From assembly GCF_002088275.1 (NCBI RefSeq), contig NZ_AQQS01000021.1:40721-104720 (forward strand): a stretch of DNA of 64,000 nt. The letters are read 5' to 3'. The position numbers and the translations under genes were made by a program. How positions within the stretch are numbered: position 1 is the stretch's first letter; every line of letters begins with the position of its first letter. The notes under the pieces were generated by a model. The model was not told the DNA's origin and did no database searches. It saw only the letters and a program-made list of their open reading frames with translations. Of this stretch, positions 8,523-16,753 are shown piece after piece. Source of the stretch: Aurantimonas sp. 22II-16-19i (GTDB taxonomy: Bacteria; Pseudomonadota; Alphaproteobacteria; Rhizobiales; Rhizobiaceae).

Positions 8523-9920
8523 CTACTCCGCCGCGACGGCGCTCTTGGCCACGGCCGGAGCCGCCGGTTCATCGACGGCGCTTTCGGGAATCGCCAGCGA
8601 CAGGATGATCGCGGACAGGCCGGCCAGCGTGATCGGGGTCGCGAAGACCTGGCGGATGAAGTCCGGCAGCTGCTGGGTGGCGTCGGGCACCAGCGTCACG
8701 CCGAGGCCGAGACCGAAGGACACGGCCATGATGTAGGCCTTGCGCCGGTCGATCTCCTCGCTCGCCAGGATGCGGATGCCGGCGACGGCGATCGTCCCGA
8801 ACAGGACCAGCGTCGCGCCGCCGATCACCGGCTTGGGGATCATCAGGAAGACGCTGCCGATGACCGGCAGAAAGCCCATCACCACCAGGATGCCGGCGAT
8901 GTAGAGGCCGACATGGCGGCTGGCGACGCCGGTCATCTGGATGACGCCGTTGTTCTGGGAGAAGGTCGTGTTGGGGAAGGTGTTGAACAGCGCCGCAAGG
9001 CCGGAATTGACGCCGTCGGCCAGCACCCCGCCCTTGATCCGGGAGAGATAGAGGTCGCCCTTCACCGGCTCGCCGGCGATCACCGAATTGGCGGTGAGGT
9101 CGCCGGTCGTCTCGATGGCGGTGATGAGATAGATGAAGGCGATCGGCAGGAACAGCGCGAGATCGAAGTCGAGGCCGTAGCGCAGCGGCATCGGCAGCGC
9201 CACCAGCGGCCCGGCGCCGAAGGACGAGACGTCGACCTTGCCGAGGACGAGGGCGACGAGGAACCCCGCCACCAGGCCGAGCATGATCGCCGAGATGCGG
9301 ATCATCGGGTTGGCATGGAAGCTGAGGACGAGGATCACCGCCACCACGAGGAAGCCGAGGGCGAGATTGACCGGATCGCCGAGATTCTCACCTGCGGTCG
9401 CGCCGCCGGCAAAGTCGGTGAAGCCGACCTTGACCAGCGACAGGCCGATGACGGTGATGACGACGCCGGTGACCGTCGGGGTGATGATCCGGCCGAGCCT
9501 GCCGATGAACTGGGAGAGCACGATCTCGACGAGGCAGCCGACGAGACAGAGGCCGAAGATCATCGCCAGGATGTCCTCCGGCGTGCCGCCGCGTCCCTTG
9601 ACGGCGAAGCCCGCCGCGAGGACGGCGCCGAGAAAGGCGAAGCTCGTCCCCTGCAGGCTGAGGAGGCCGGAGCCGACCGGGCCGATCCGCCGGCACTGGA
9701 TGAAGGTCGCGACGCCCGAGACGAACAGCGACATGGCGATGAGATAGGGGACTTCCGCGCCGAGGCCGAGCACCCCGCCGATGATCAGCGTCGGCGTGAC
9801 GATGCCGACGATCGCCGCCAGGATGTGCTGGACGGCCGCCAGCGTCGCCGGTCCCGGCGGCGGCACGTCGTCGAGCGCATAGATCAGTGTGCCGAGGGGC
9901 GCTGCCGTCTTTTCGCGCAT
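8523..9920 (-). CDS. NCS2-family purine permease, xanthine type
   Basis: Integral membrane proton symporter of the nucleobase-cation symporter-2 family, 465 residues with about 12-14 hydrophobic segments. The family signature is SQNNGVIQMTG (321-331). Residues known to matter in E. coli XanQ appear at matching spacing: His32, Glu270 in AIETTGD, Asp302 in ADGVNSG, and Gln322-Asn323. This argues for xanthine rather than uracil. The C-terminal tail is Ala/Val-rich. It converges with moeB, with only 42 bases between them and no clear terminator. No purine-metabolism neighbour confirms the substrate. Confidence 0.85.
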   Translation of the reverse strand: MREKTAAPLGTLIYALDDVPPPGPATLAAVQHILAAIVGIVTPTLIIGGVLGLGAEVPYLIAMSLFVSGVATFIQCRRIGPVGSGLLSLQGTSFAFLGAVLAAGFAVKGRGGTPEDILAMIFGLCLVGCLVEIVLSQFIGRLGRIITPTVTGVVITVIGLSLVKVGFTDFAGGATAGENLGDPVNLALGFLVVAVILVLSFHANPMIRISAIMLGLVAGFLVALVLGKVDVSSFGAGPLVALPMPLRYGLDFDLALFLPIAFIYLITAIETTGDLTANSVIAGEPVKGDLYLSRIKGGVLADGVNSGLAALFNTFPNTTFSQNNGVIQMTGVASRHVGLYIAGILVVMGFLPVIGSVFLMIPKPVIGGATLVLFGTIAVAGIRILASEEIDRRKAYIMAVSFGLGLGVTLVPDATQQLPDFIRQVFATPITLAGLSAIILSLAIPESAVDEPAAPAVAKSAVAAE

Positions 9921-10061
9921 CGATGCCTCCAGTTGCGTCAGCCGGCGGGCGAGCGGCCCGTCCTGGGCGGCCGAGCCCGCTGACGATCAGCCAAGCAGGA
10001 ACCATACCAGTTCTTCAAGATCGCAAGACTGCCAAACTCGCCTCCCTGGTCAAAGCATCAG

Positions 10062-10213
10062 AGCTTCGTCATCCCGGGCTTGACCCGGGATCCGTTCCTC
10101 TGCCCTGCAAACAGCCAATCGCGCCAGAAGATTGAACGGCTTCGGATTGATCTGTCGCTGCGGCATCAATGGTTTGGAATGGATCCCGGCTCGGGGGCCG
10201 GGATGACGAAGCT
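10062..10213. repeat. REP-like inverted repeat element, 152 bp
   Basis: The outer arms are near-perfect inverted repeats. The left arm, AGCTTCGTCATCCCGGG from 10062, pairs with the right arm ending in CCGGGATGACGAAGCT at 10213. Each arm is itself a small palindrome (CCCGGGCTTGACCCGGG on the left, CCGGCTCGGGGGCCGG on the right). GGATCC..TTCC and GGAA..GGATCC sit inside both. Elements with the core GTCATCCCGGGCTTGACCCGGGAT are dispersed in many alphaproteobacterial genomes. It lies between the permease and hsp20, in non-coding DNA. Confidence 0.75.
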
Positions 10214-10366
10214 GCCATCTTCGCGACCCTCATTCGGCGCCGATGCCGCCTCGCATGAGATCGAAACAGAACCGCCCCCGGTGTTTGCCGGGGGCGAGGC
10301 AGTTTGCATATCCTGTGCTTGCGACGACGCGGGCGCCGAACGGCAAGCGCGGACTGTCCTGAGGCC

Positions 10367-10834
10367 TTAGGCCGCGGCCGCCTCGATCTGCTTGCCGTTG
10401 GCGTTGCCGGGCACGGTGTTGATCGCGATCGTGCGGGGCTTCATGGCCTCCGGAATGACGCGGACCAGATCGATGTGCAGCAAGCCGTTCTTCAGGCTGG
10501 CGCCCTTGACCTCGACATGCTCGGCGAGCTGGAAGCGGCGCTCGAAGGCGCGCCCGGCGATGCCGCGATAGAGGACTTCGGCGGGCGCGTCCTCCTTCTC
10601 GGTCTTCTCGCCCTTCACGGTCAGGACGTTCTCGCGGGACTCGATCGACAGCTCGGTCTCGTCGAAGCCGGCGACCGCCATGGTGATGCGGTAGGCGGTC
10701 TCGCCGGTGCGCTCGATGTTGTAGGGCGGATAGGTCTGGCCATTGTCGGGCTGGGACAGGCCGTCGAGCATCGAGACGAGCCGGTCGAAGCCGACGGTGG
10801 AACGATAGAGGGGGGCAAAGTCGACGTGACGCAT
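10367..10834 (-). CDS. Small heat-shock protein of the Hsp20/IbpA family
   Basis: ATP-independent holdase chaperone that binds unfolding proteins in the cytosol. It has 155 residues. The alpha-crystallin domain runs from about 35 to 135 (PYNIERTGETAYRITMAVAG, ..LSIESRENVLTVKGEK), with the class-A rhizobial form LYRGIAGRAFERRFQLAEHV. The C-terminal I-x-I-type motif is RTIAINT. The ATG at 10834 is chosen because GGAGAAC lies six bases upstream. An upstream in-frame ATG at 10846 overlaps that ribosome-binding site. Expression is probably heat-controlled at two levels, by a ROSE-like thermometer (10838-10928) and a sigma-32-like promoter. Confidence 0.95.
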   Translation of the reverse strand: MRHVDFAPLYRSTVGFDRLVSMLDGLSQPDNGQTYPPYNIERTGETAYRITMAVAGFDETELSIESRENVLTVKGEKTEKEDAPAEVLYRGIAGRAFERRFQLAEHVEVKGASLKNGLLHIDLVRVIPEAMKPRTIAINTVPGNANGKQIEAAAA

Positions 10835-10837
10835 GAT

Positions 10838-10928
10838 GTTCTCCATTGGAAGCAACAGTTTCACCTATGACCGATCAAGCAACCCGTCTGGCGTTGCTTC
10901 GGCCGTGCGACCCTTTCCAGCGGTCGCA
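10838..10928 (-). promoter_or_regulatory. ROSE-like RNA thermometer in the hsp20 leader
   Basis: Read on the minus strand, the leader folds into three consecutive hairpins. H1 is 10906-10928 (TGCGACC/GGTCGCA, seven pairs). H2 is 10877-10899 (AAGCAAC/GTTGCTT, seven pairs). H3 is 10838-10856, where GTTGCTTCC faces GGAGAAC, so the Shine-Dalgarno sequence is buried opposite TTGCT with unpaired bases. A U(U/C)GCU element pairing imperfectly with the ribosome-binding site is the hallmark of ROSE elements, known from rhizobial small heat-shock genes. The folding here is by eye. Confidence 0.75.
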
Positions 10929-10934
10929 GACCCC

Positions 10935-10963
10935 ATCTGGTGGCGATTTCTCGCCCGTTCAAG
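10935..10963 (-). promoter_or_regulatory. Sigma-32-like promoter of hsp20
   Basis: On the minus strand CTTGAA (10958-10963) is followed after 14 bases by CCACCAGAT (10935-10943), a partial match to the heat-shock -10 CCCCATNT. Transcription would begin a few bases before hairpin H1 of the thermometer, which is consistent with its placement. Confidence 0.4.
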
Positions 10964-11302
10964 AGAGCGGCGCGAGGAGACAAGCAAGTTTTTGATGGTT
11001 GCTGGCGCGGGGCGGCAGGCGCCGGCTGCCGGCTCGTCACGCAGGCGGGCGACACCGGCCCACCGCCCGCCGCAAGTGCCCAGCGTCCCGGGGCCGAGTG
11101 GGCGAAGAAAAATTTACCTGAACGACAGATGAACGCGGGCTTCCGGCGGCATTCAGGCGCGGACCGCCATTGTGAGCGTCATGGAGCGACGGGGTCGACA
11201 ACCCAAGGAACCGGCCCCGCCCCTCCGCCGCCCGTCTTCGAACTTGCGTTCGGCGGCTTTTGAAACGGTCGCAGTGTCCCGTCCCTTCCACTGTGGCCGC
11301 TC

Positions 11303-11341
11303 GACCGGGAGTCTTAAGACGGGGCTCCCGGTCACTTTTTT
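11303..11341 (+). terminator. Intrinsic terminator without an annotated gene
   Basis: A nine-base stem, GACCGGGAG (11303-11311) with CTCCCGGTC (11325-11333), is followed by AC and six T residues (11336-11341). The T run is on the plus strand only. No plus-strand protein gene precedes it between 10865 and 11300, so it may end a small RNA transcribed from about 11100-11300. The rest of 10965-11539 shows no supported gene. Confidence 0.6.
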
Positions 11342-11539
11342 CCCGTGACATCGTCAGCAGCATTCGTGGAGCGTTCGGCCGCTCCGGCCGCAAGCGGCTG
11401 CGAGCCGGCGCCGCAGCACCGGCGACGTCACCACGACCGACGATCGATTCGCGAAAAATCCCCGGCCCGAAAACGCCCAGGCGACATCGCCCGGCCCTCA
11501 GCCCTGCCCGTCCCGGCCCGTCGCCCGGCGCGCCCGAGA

Positions 11540-11917
11540 TCAGGCGGCGCGGGCCACCGGCACCATCGCCCGCGACGACGTCCCGCCGGCTGCCGCCGCC
11601 CGGTCTTCCTCCAGCATGCGGATGCGCTCTTCGCGCTTGGCGCTCTCGCGGTTCAGCCGCTCGATCTCGTGCTTGCGCTTGTAGGAGGCGCGGCGATGGT
11701 GCGCCTGGCTGAGGAAGGCGCCGATCCCGCCGAGGATCACGCCGACGATGAGCGCGCAGAACAAGAGAAGCGACAGCGGCGCGTCGAAGGTCAGCTGCGG
11801 GATGCTGCCGAAGGGATCCAGCGTGACCGGCACGGCGCCGCGATTGATCACCGTGAAGACGACGAGCACGGCGGCGATCGGCAGGAGGATGAGAAGGGAA
11901 ACGATTTTGGCGATCAT
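11540..11917 (-). CDS. LapA-domain (DUF1049) inner-membrane protein
   Basis: Small membrane protein of 125 residues in the lipopolysaccharide-assembly protein A domain family. Two hydrophobic segments (about 4-24 and 48-70) are followed by a charged, probably coiled-coil stretch (about 76-106, KRKHEIERLNRESAKREERI) and an Ala-rich tail. E. coli LapA helps tune LpxC turnover with LapB, but in alphaproteobacteria the role is uncertain. The gene lies downstream of ihfB in the same direction, the usual alphaproteobacterial order. The start at 11917 is chosen so that the first transmembrane segment begins at the N-terminus. Confidence 0.8.
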   Translation of the reverse strand: MIAKIVSLLILLPIAAVLVVFTVINRGAVPVTLDPFGSIPQLTFDAPLSLLLFCALIVGVILGGIGAFLSQAHHRRASYKRKHEIERLNRESAKREERIRMLEEDRAAAAGGTSSRAMVPVARAA

Positions 11918-12048
11918 GGCTCTTCGTCCAGGCTCGTCGCAAGGCGCGACATGGGTCGACGCCATAAGATGGCAAAGTCGGGTGCGGCGTCAACGCGCCC
12001 GCCGCCCGTCAGATGGCGCCGGGGCGCGGTTCGGCCGCTCGCGACCGC

Positions 12049-12330
12049 CTATTTGGTGTTGAGCCGCTCGCGCAGTTCCTTGCCGGCCTTGAAGAACGGC
12101 ACCCATTTCTCGTCGACCGACACGGCCTCGCCGGTCCGCGGGTTGCGGCCGGACCGGGGCGGCCGGTTCTTGACCGAGAAGGCGCCGAAGCCGCGCAGCT
12201 CGACGCGGTTGGAATCGCACAGCGCCTCGGTGATCTCGTCGAAGATGGCGTTGACGATGGTCTCGACGTCACGCTGATAGAGATGCGGATTGCGGTTGGC
12301 GATCGCCTGAACCAGCTCTGACTTGATCAT
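12049..12330 (-). CDS. ihfB: Integration host factor beta subunit
   Basis: DNA-bending nucleoid protein that pairs with IHF-alpha. It has 93 residues. The start [11 protein letters not shown] and the DNA-binding arm [20 protein letters not shown], followed by GEAVSV, assign it to the IHF-beta rather than the HU group. It lies between sppA upstream and the LapA-domain gene downstream, all on the minus strand. A gap of 100 bases to sppA leaves room for its own promoter. IHF commonly assists sigma-54 promoters, which is relevant because rpoN is about 5 kb away. Confidence 0.93.
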   Translation of the reverse strand: MIKSELVQAIANRNPHLYQRDVETIVNAIFDEITEALCDSNRVELRGFGAFSVKNRPPRSGRNPRTGEAVSVDEKWVPFFKAGKELRERLNTK

Positions 12331-12430
12331 GCGCGTTGTCCCTCTGCAAACCGGTGGCACCGGGTGACCTTGGTGCTCCGCACGAAGCCCTAGCGGAAAG
12401 TCGGGAAATTTGACAGATATTTCCGTGGCT

Positions 12431-13414
12431 TCACTGAACCCTTGGATGGCTACCGAAAGGCTGCCAGAGCGACACGAGCCCGTCAAGCCGGCCGGCCTTC
12501 ATCATCAGCGCGGACTCGATGCTGCCGGCCCGCGAATCGAGGCCGACGACGGAATAGACGAGCGACCGCATCTCGCCGAGGATCGAGAAGGAGGAGGTGT
12601 CCTCCGGCTTGCGCTCGACGAATTTCAGCCCGGCCGGGATCTTCCTGTCCTCTTCGAGCCAACGGCGGACCGCCTCCTCGCCGCCGAGCTCGTCGACGAG
12701 CTTGAGGTCGAGGCCCTGGTGGCCGGTATAGATCGACCCGTCGGACAGGCTGCGTGCCGTCTCGATCGGGATCTGGCGGCGCTCGGCGACGAGACCGACG
12801 AACCAGTCGTAGGTATCCATCACCAGCCGCCGGATCATGTCTTCCGCGCCCGCCGGAGCCGGGCCGAAGGGCGACGGCTCGGCCTTCAGCGGCGAGGACT
12901 TGATGGCGTTGACCTCGACGCCGACCGTGTCGAGCAGCTTCTCGGCGTTCACATACTGGAAGATCACGCCGATCGATCCGACGATGGAGGTGCGCCGCGC
13001 GACGATGCGATCGGCCCCCGCCGCGATCATGTAGCCGGCCGAGGCGGCGAGCGTGCCCACCTCGGCGACCACCGGCTTCTTCTCGGCGATGGCGCGAACC
13101 GCCTGGTAGATCGATTCCCCGCCGACAGTGGTTCCGCCCGGCGAATCGATCCGCAGCACCACCGCCTTGACGGCGTCCTCGTCCTTGAGCTTGCCCAGGA
13201 GGTCGAGCAGCTTGCGGTCCTCGAGGATCATGCCCTCGATGGAGACGCGGGCGATCTGCTCTGACAGCCGGCCACTGATGGCCTGCGGATAGCCGAGCAG
13301 GAAGGGTGCGGCGATCAGCGCCACCACGGCGATGGCCACCGCGGTGATGCGCCAGAAGCTCAGCCTCCGTCGCAGCCGGCGACGGTCGATCATCTCTGCC
13401 GCGACATTGACCAT
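12431..13414 (-). CDS. sppA: Signal peptide peptidase SppA, short form
   Basis: Membrane-anchored serine protease with a Ser/Lys dyad that degrades cleaved signal peptides. The protein has 327 residues, the single-domain bacterial form. An N-terminal anchor (about 22-41) follows the basic stretch RRRLRRR. The nucleophile is Ser125 in [12 protein letters not shown], and the general base is Lys177 in [10 protein letters not shown]. The 52-residue spacing equals that of B. subtilis SppA (Ser147/Lys199). An internal ATG at 13390 (MIDRRR) is an alternative start. It is the first gene of the sppA-ihfB-LapA minus-strand set. Confidence 0.92.
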   Translation of the reverse strand: MVNVAAEMIDRRRLRRRLSFWRITAVAIAVVALIAAPFLLGYPQAISGRLSEQIARVSIEGMILEDRKLLDLLGKLKDEDAVKAVVLRIDSPGGTTVGGESIYQAVRAIAEKKPVVAEVGTLAASAGYMIAAGADRIVARRTSIVGSIGVIFQYVNAEKLLDTVGVEVNAIKSSPLKAEPSPFGPAPAGAEDMIRRLVMDTYDWFVGLVAERRQIPIETARSLSDGSIYTGHQGLDLKLVDELGGEEAVRRWLEEDRKIPAGLKFVERKPEDTSSFSILGEMRSLVYSVVGLDSRAGSIESALMMKAGRLDGLVSLWQPFGSHPRVQ

Positions 13415-14034
13415 CGTCTCTTCCGTCCTATCAATCGTCTCGCGTCGGCTGGCGCGACATGGGTTCCGCCCGGACGCGGCAACGACGCTCCGGCGCTTCG
13501 AAATCTTCCGACCGGCCCCACCGCCGGGCGCTTCCCGGGCTCAGCCCCCCGGGCTCGGACTCCTGCGCTCGAACCATCGAGCGTCGGGCCTGTCTCCGGC
13601 CTGCCCGGGCCTGCCCGGGCGATCGAGCGTCGGAGCCATGACCGAACGTCGCCCGGCTGGGAGACGAGACCGCGCATGATCGTGCACCGTCAGCGCCGTT
13701 CGCACCGGCTCCGGCCCCGCCCGTGAAGGCCCGCCGATCAAGGAAAGACGGGACAAGCCAACATGTTCGTGGCAGTAGCGAAAACCGCGGCGGCTGTGAA
13801 GGGGATCCCCGGGGCGGTGGCCGGCGCACGGCAGGCCGGGCGGACCTCTGGCCGGGAGTACCTCTGGCCGGGCGCAGTTCATTCACCACGCCGGCGGGCG
13901 GCGTCTCGACGAAGCGTGATCGCTTATCGTAAAACGGCGGCATTGATGATACAAGGCGCCGCCTTTAGATAATCTGCCAGTCTCCGCAAGACGGCCGGCT
14001 TTGCTGGCAAGCCCGGTTCCGATGAGGGGTTTCC
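13415..14034. other. Intergenic region between divergent sppA and lptC
   Basis: These 620 bases separate two outward-facing genes and must hold both promoters. I see no supported gene. Most of it is GC-rich with short repeats of GGCCTGCCCG near 13600. The last 120 bases are AT-richer and include the likely lptC promoter. Confidence 0.4.
13943..13973 (+). promoter_or_regulatory. Possible promoter of the lptC-lptA-lptB operon
   Basis: TTGATG (13943-13948) and GATAAT (13968-13973) are separated by 19 bases, which is long for a sigma-70 promoter. They lie in the AT-richest part of the gap, about 60 bases before lptC. Confidence 0.3.
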
Positions 14035-14739
14035 TTGACATTCCAGACGGTTGATCTCGACCCACGACCGATGGGCGCCCCTCGCTCCATGGCGAGTTCG
14101 GCCAGCCGGCAGGCGGAATTCGCCCGCGCGGCTCGCCATTCGCGCGTCGTCCGGGCACTGAAGATCGGCCTGCCGATCCTCGCGGCGGCAATTCTCGTCA
14201 CCGGAGCGGTGCTGCTCTGGCTGGCGCGCAGCGTCACCGACGACGTCTCGATCACCAGCGCCTCGATCGACGACGGCAGCGTCGTCATGCAGGACCCGCG
14301 CATGTCCGGCGTCGACAGCAAGAACCGGCCGTACCAGTTGATCGCCCAGCGCGCGGTGCAATCCCTCGACGGCGGCGGCATCAGCCTCGACGCCATCGAG
14401 GCGAAGGTCTCGATCGGCGAGGACGCCACCGCCGACATCCGGGCCGACGCCGGCTATTACGACGCGACGGCCGGCATCCTGCAGCTGACGAAGGGCATCT
14501 CGGTCGAGACGACCAACGGTGTCTCGGTCAAGCTCGCCGGCGCCGACATCGACCTTGCGTCCGGCACGATGAACGGCAAGGGTCCCGTCCTGATCAGATC
14601 GGGCACCCAGACGATCCAGTCGCAAAGCCTGACGGTCTCCGACAGCGGCAAGATGCTGTCCTTCGGCGGCCGCGTGAAGATGCTGATCAACCCCGCCTCG
14701 CTGAAGAGCGAGACATCTGCGTTCCAGCCGAAAGAGTGA
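14035..14739 (+). CDS. lptC: LPS export protein LptC
   Basis: Bitopic inner-membrane protein that passes lipopolysaccharide from the LptBFG transporter to LptA. It has 234 residues, with one N-terminal membrane segment (about 45-65, LPILAAAILVTGAVLLWLA). A periplasmic beta-jellyroll follows, with repeats such as AKVSIGEDATADIRADAGYY and GISVETTNGVSVKLAGADID. A TTG start is chosen because GAGGGG lies five bases upstream. An ATG at 14071 is possible. It heads the lptC-lptA-lptB operon. Confidence 0.88.
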   Translation: MTFQTVDLDPRPMGAPRSMASSASRQAEFARAARHSRVVRALKIGLPILAAAILVTGAVLLWLARSVTDDVSITSASIDDGSVVMQDPRMSGVDSKNRPYQLIAQRAVQSLDGGGISLDAIEAKVSIGEDATADIRADAGYYDATAGILQLTKGISVETTNGVSVKLAGADIDLASGTMNGKGPVLIRSGTQTIQSQSLTVSDSGKMLSFGGRVKMLINPASLKSETSAFQPKE

Positions 14740-14745
14740 CGGAGC

Positions 14746-15372
14746 ATGAGCTCTCAGATTTTCCGCATCAAAGCCGTCTGCATGGCGATCCTGCTGGTGT
14801 CGAGCGGGGTGGCCGTGGCGCAAAGCAGCGGAGACGCGAGGCAGACCTTCACCGGGCTGCAGCTGCGCGGCGACCAGCCGATCGCCATCGAGGCGAACCA
14901 GCTGGACGTCGACGACCGCAACACCGTCGCCACCTTCACCGGGAACGTTTCCGTGAAGCAGGGTGACGTGCAGCTGAGTTCCGGCAAGCTGATCGTCTAC
15001 TACCGGCGCGACGGCAGTTCCGGCAACGGCACCGGGAATGCAGAGCCCGCCTCCGCGCCCGGCACCCTGCCCGGCGGCTCCAGCCAGATCGAGCGGCTGG
15101 AGGCGACCAACAACGTCTATGTGAAGTCCGCCGACCAGGTCGCCACCGCCAATCAGGCCGATTTCGAGATGGCGAAGCAGCTGGTGACGCTGACAGGCAA
15201 CGTCGTCCTGACCCAGGGCGAGAACGTCGCCGAGGGCTGCCGGCTGACGATCAGCATGGACACCGGCGTCGCAAGGCTCGAGAGCCAGAGCTGCGGCAAG
15301 AACACCGGCGGGCGGGTTCGCCTGATGCTGACCCCCGGCCAGAGCGGTTCGGGCCAGGGCTCCGGCCGCTAG
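14746..15372 (+). CDS. lptA: Periplasmic LPS-bridge protein LptA (OstA-like)
   Basis: Periplasmic protein that polymerises into the bridge carrying LPS to the outer membrane. It has 208 residues. A signal peptide (about 1-25, ending VAVAQ) precedes the OstA fold, with PIAIEANQLDVDDRNTVATF and TGNVSVKQGDVQLSSGKLIV, and a second half with TLTGNVVLTQGENVAEG. A Gly/Ser/Pro-rich insertion of about 25 residues near 90-115 and a Gly/Ser tail are variable. The start is six bases after the lptC stop. Confidence 0.9.
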   Translation: MSSQIFRIKAVCMAILLVSSGVAVAQSSGDARQTFTGLQLRGDQPIAIEANQLDVDDRNTVATFTGNVSVKQGDVQLSSGKLIVYYRRDGSSGNGTGNAEPASAPGTLPGGSSQIERLEATNNVYVKSADQVATANQADFEMAKQLVTLTGNVVLTQGENVAEGCRLTISMDTGVARLESQSCGKNTGGRVRLMLTPGQSGSGQGSGR

Positions 15373-15385
15373 AAAGGGTCGAGGC

Positions 15386-16159
15386 GTGAATGTGCAGTCG
15401 CATCCCGAACGCGCGGCGTCGAGCGAAAGTCGTCTCGAGGGAACCCTGATCGCCCAGGGGCTTTCGAAGACCTATCGCGGCCGGCGGGTGGTCGACGACG
15501 TCGGGCTGGTGGTGCGCCGGGGCGAGGCGGTCGGGCTGCTCGGCCCGAACGGCGCCGGCAAGACGACCTGCTTCTACATGATCACCGGGCTCATCCCGGT
15601 GGATTCCGGCCGGATCGGGCTCGACGGCCACGACATCACGCGGGTGCCCATGTACCGGCGTGCCCGGCTCGGCATCGGCTACCTGCCCCAGGAGGCCTCG
15701 ATCTTTCGCGGCCTGTCGGTGGAGGACAACATCCGCGCCGTGCTCGAGGTGACGCAGCCCGACCGCAAGGCCCGGGAGCTCGAGCTCGACGAACTGCTCG
15801 AGGAGTTCCACATCGCGCATCTGCGCAGGCAGCCCTCGACCTCGCTCTCCGGCGGCGAAAGGCGGCGCTGCGAGATCGCCCGGGCGCTGGCCTCGCGGCC
15901 GACCTTCATGCTGCTCGACGAGCCCTTCGCCGGCGTCGACCCGATCGCCGTCGCCGACATCCAGGGGCTGGTGCGCCACCTGACGGCGCGGGGCATCGGC
16001 GTGCTGATCACCGACCACAACGTCCGCGAGACGCTCGGCCTCATCGACCGCGCCTACATCATGCATGCCGGCTCGGTGCTGACCCATGGCAGCCCGCAGG
16101 CGATCGTCGACAATCCCGACGTGCGCCGGCTGTATCTCGGCGACCAGTTCCACTTCTAG
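15386..16159 (+). CDS. lptB: LPS export ABC transporter ATPase LptB
   Basis: Cytoplasmic ATPase that powers LPS extraction through LptFG. It has 257 residues. Walker A is GPNGAGKTT, the Q-loop is YLPQEASIF, the signature is LSGGERRR and Walker B is MLLDEPFAGVDP. The switch histidine is in ITDHNVRETL, and the C-terminal LYLGDQFHF is typical of LptB. A GTG start 13 bases after lptA is used, with GAGG just before it. A second GTG at 15392 is equally plausible. It is the third gene of the lpt operon. lptF and lptG are not nearby. Confidence 0.95.
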   Translation: MNVQSHPERAASSESRLEGTLIAQGLSKTYRGRRVVDDVGLVVRRGEAVGLLGPNGAGKTTCFYMITGLIPVDSGRIGLDGHDITRVPMYRRARLGIGYLPQEASIFRGLSVEDNIRAVLEVTQPDRKARELELDELLEEFHIAHLRRQPSTSLSGGERRRCEIARALASRPTFMLLDEPFAGVDPIAVADIQGLVRHLTARGIGVLITDHNVRETLGLIDRAYIMHAGSVLTHGSPQAIVDNPDVRRLYLGDQFHF

Positions 16160-16330
16160 CGGGTGGGTTGAGATCAGCTTCGATCGACATCTCGCTCAAT
16201 CGTGCTTGGCGAGATCGTCTGGCTGATGAGCCAGGCCGAGGTCGAGCGAGCGTCACCGGCCGATCAGTGGTCCGGAGCGCCAGGTGATGCCGGCGATCCT
16301 CTATCGCCAGTTCCGGGCTTTCTAGGTGCG

Positions 16331-16753
16331 ATGAATCGGCCATCAATATTCATATCTGCGCTAGTAATGTTGGCTTCGTGTTCGAATCCCCATGGAAAAG
16401 CGTTCGAGGCGATTTGCGCGCCCCAGCCAGATGCGAGTTCAGCCGCATTAGCGTCGTTTATCGAAGATAAATATCCATTTGTGATAGAAAACGGCCTCGA
16501 TGATTACGGATCCATACTGGCTAATTACATAGCGGAACGCTCTATTAAACCCACAAGCGGAATACGCGCCTGCGAGACAAGTATGGGTGCTTGCAGAATT
16601 CATGTTGAATGTACCGTTAGATCCTTTTATGCTAAGGAAAATGTACGATATGATTTAATCTACAGTATGTTATACGATAAATTTTCTGTTATCAGCCTTG
16701 CCTCCCATGGTGACCGAGGCAATGATGGCTGGATTATCAGACGCAGGTTTTGA
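16331..16753 (+). CDS. Putative lipoprotein of foreign base composition
   Basis: Hypothetical protein of 140 residues with a lipoprotein signal. MNRPSIFISALVML is followed by the lipobox LASC, with Cys17 as the lipidation site. The mature part has four more cysteines (AICAP, RACETS, ACRIHVEC) that could form disulfides. I recognise no family. Composition sets it apart: four 60-base lines (16381-16560 and 16621-16680) give 103 G+C of 240 bases, about 43 %, and the last of them only 27 %, against roughly two thirds in the neighbours. It sits between lptB and rpoN, which are normally adjacent, so recent acquisition is likely. Confidence 0.65.
   Translation: MNRPSIFISALVMLASCSNPHGKAFEAICAPQPDASSAALASFIEDKYPFVIENGLDDYGSILANYIAERSIKPTSGIRACETSMGACRIHVECTVRSFYAKENVRYDLIYSMLYDKFSVISLASHGDRGNDGWIIRRRF

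Noticed and set aside
10931..10938. CCCCATCT on the plus strand, a perfect heat-shock -10 match
   Set aside because: No matching -35 lies 13-15 bases upstream and no plus-strand gene follows. It is the complement of the hsp20 promoter region.
13415..14034. Minus- and plus-strand frames of 60-170 codons between sppA and lptC
   Set aside because: Products are Arg/Pro-rich without domains, and several frames overlap one another on both strands.
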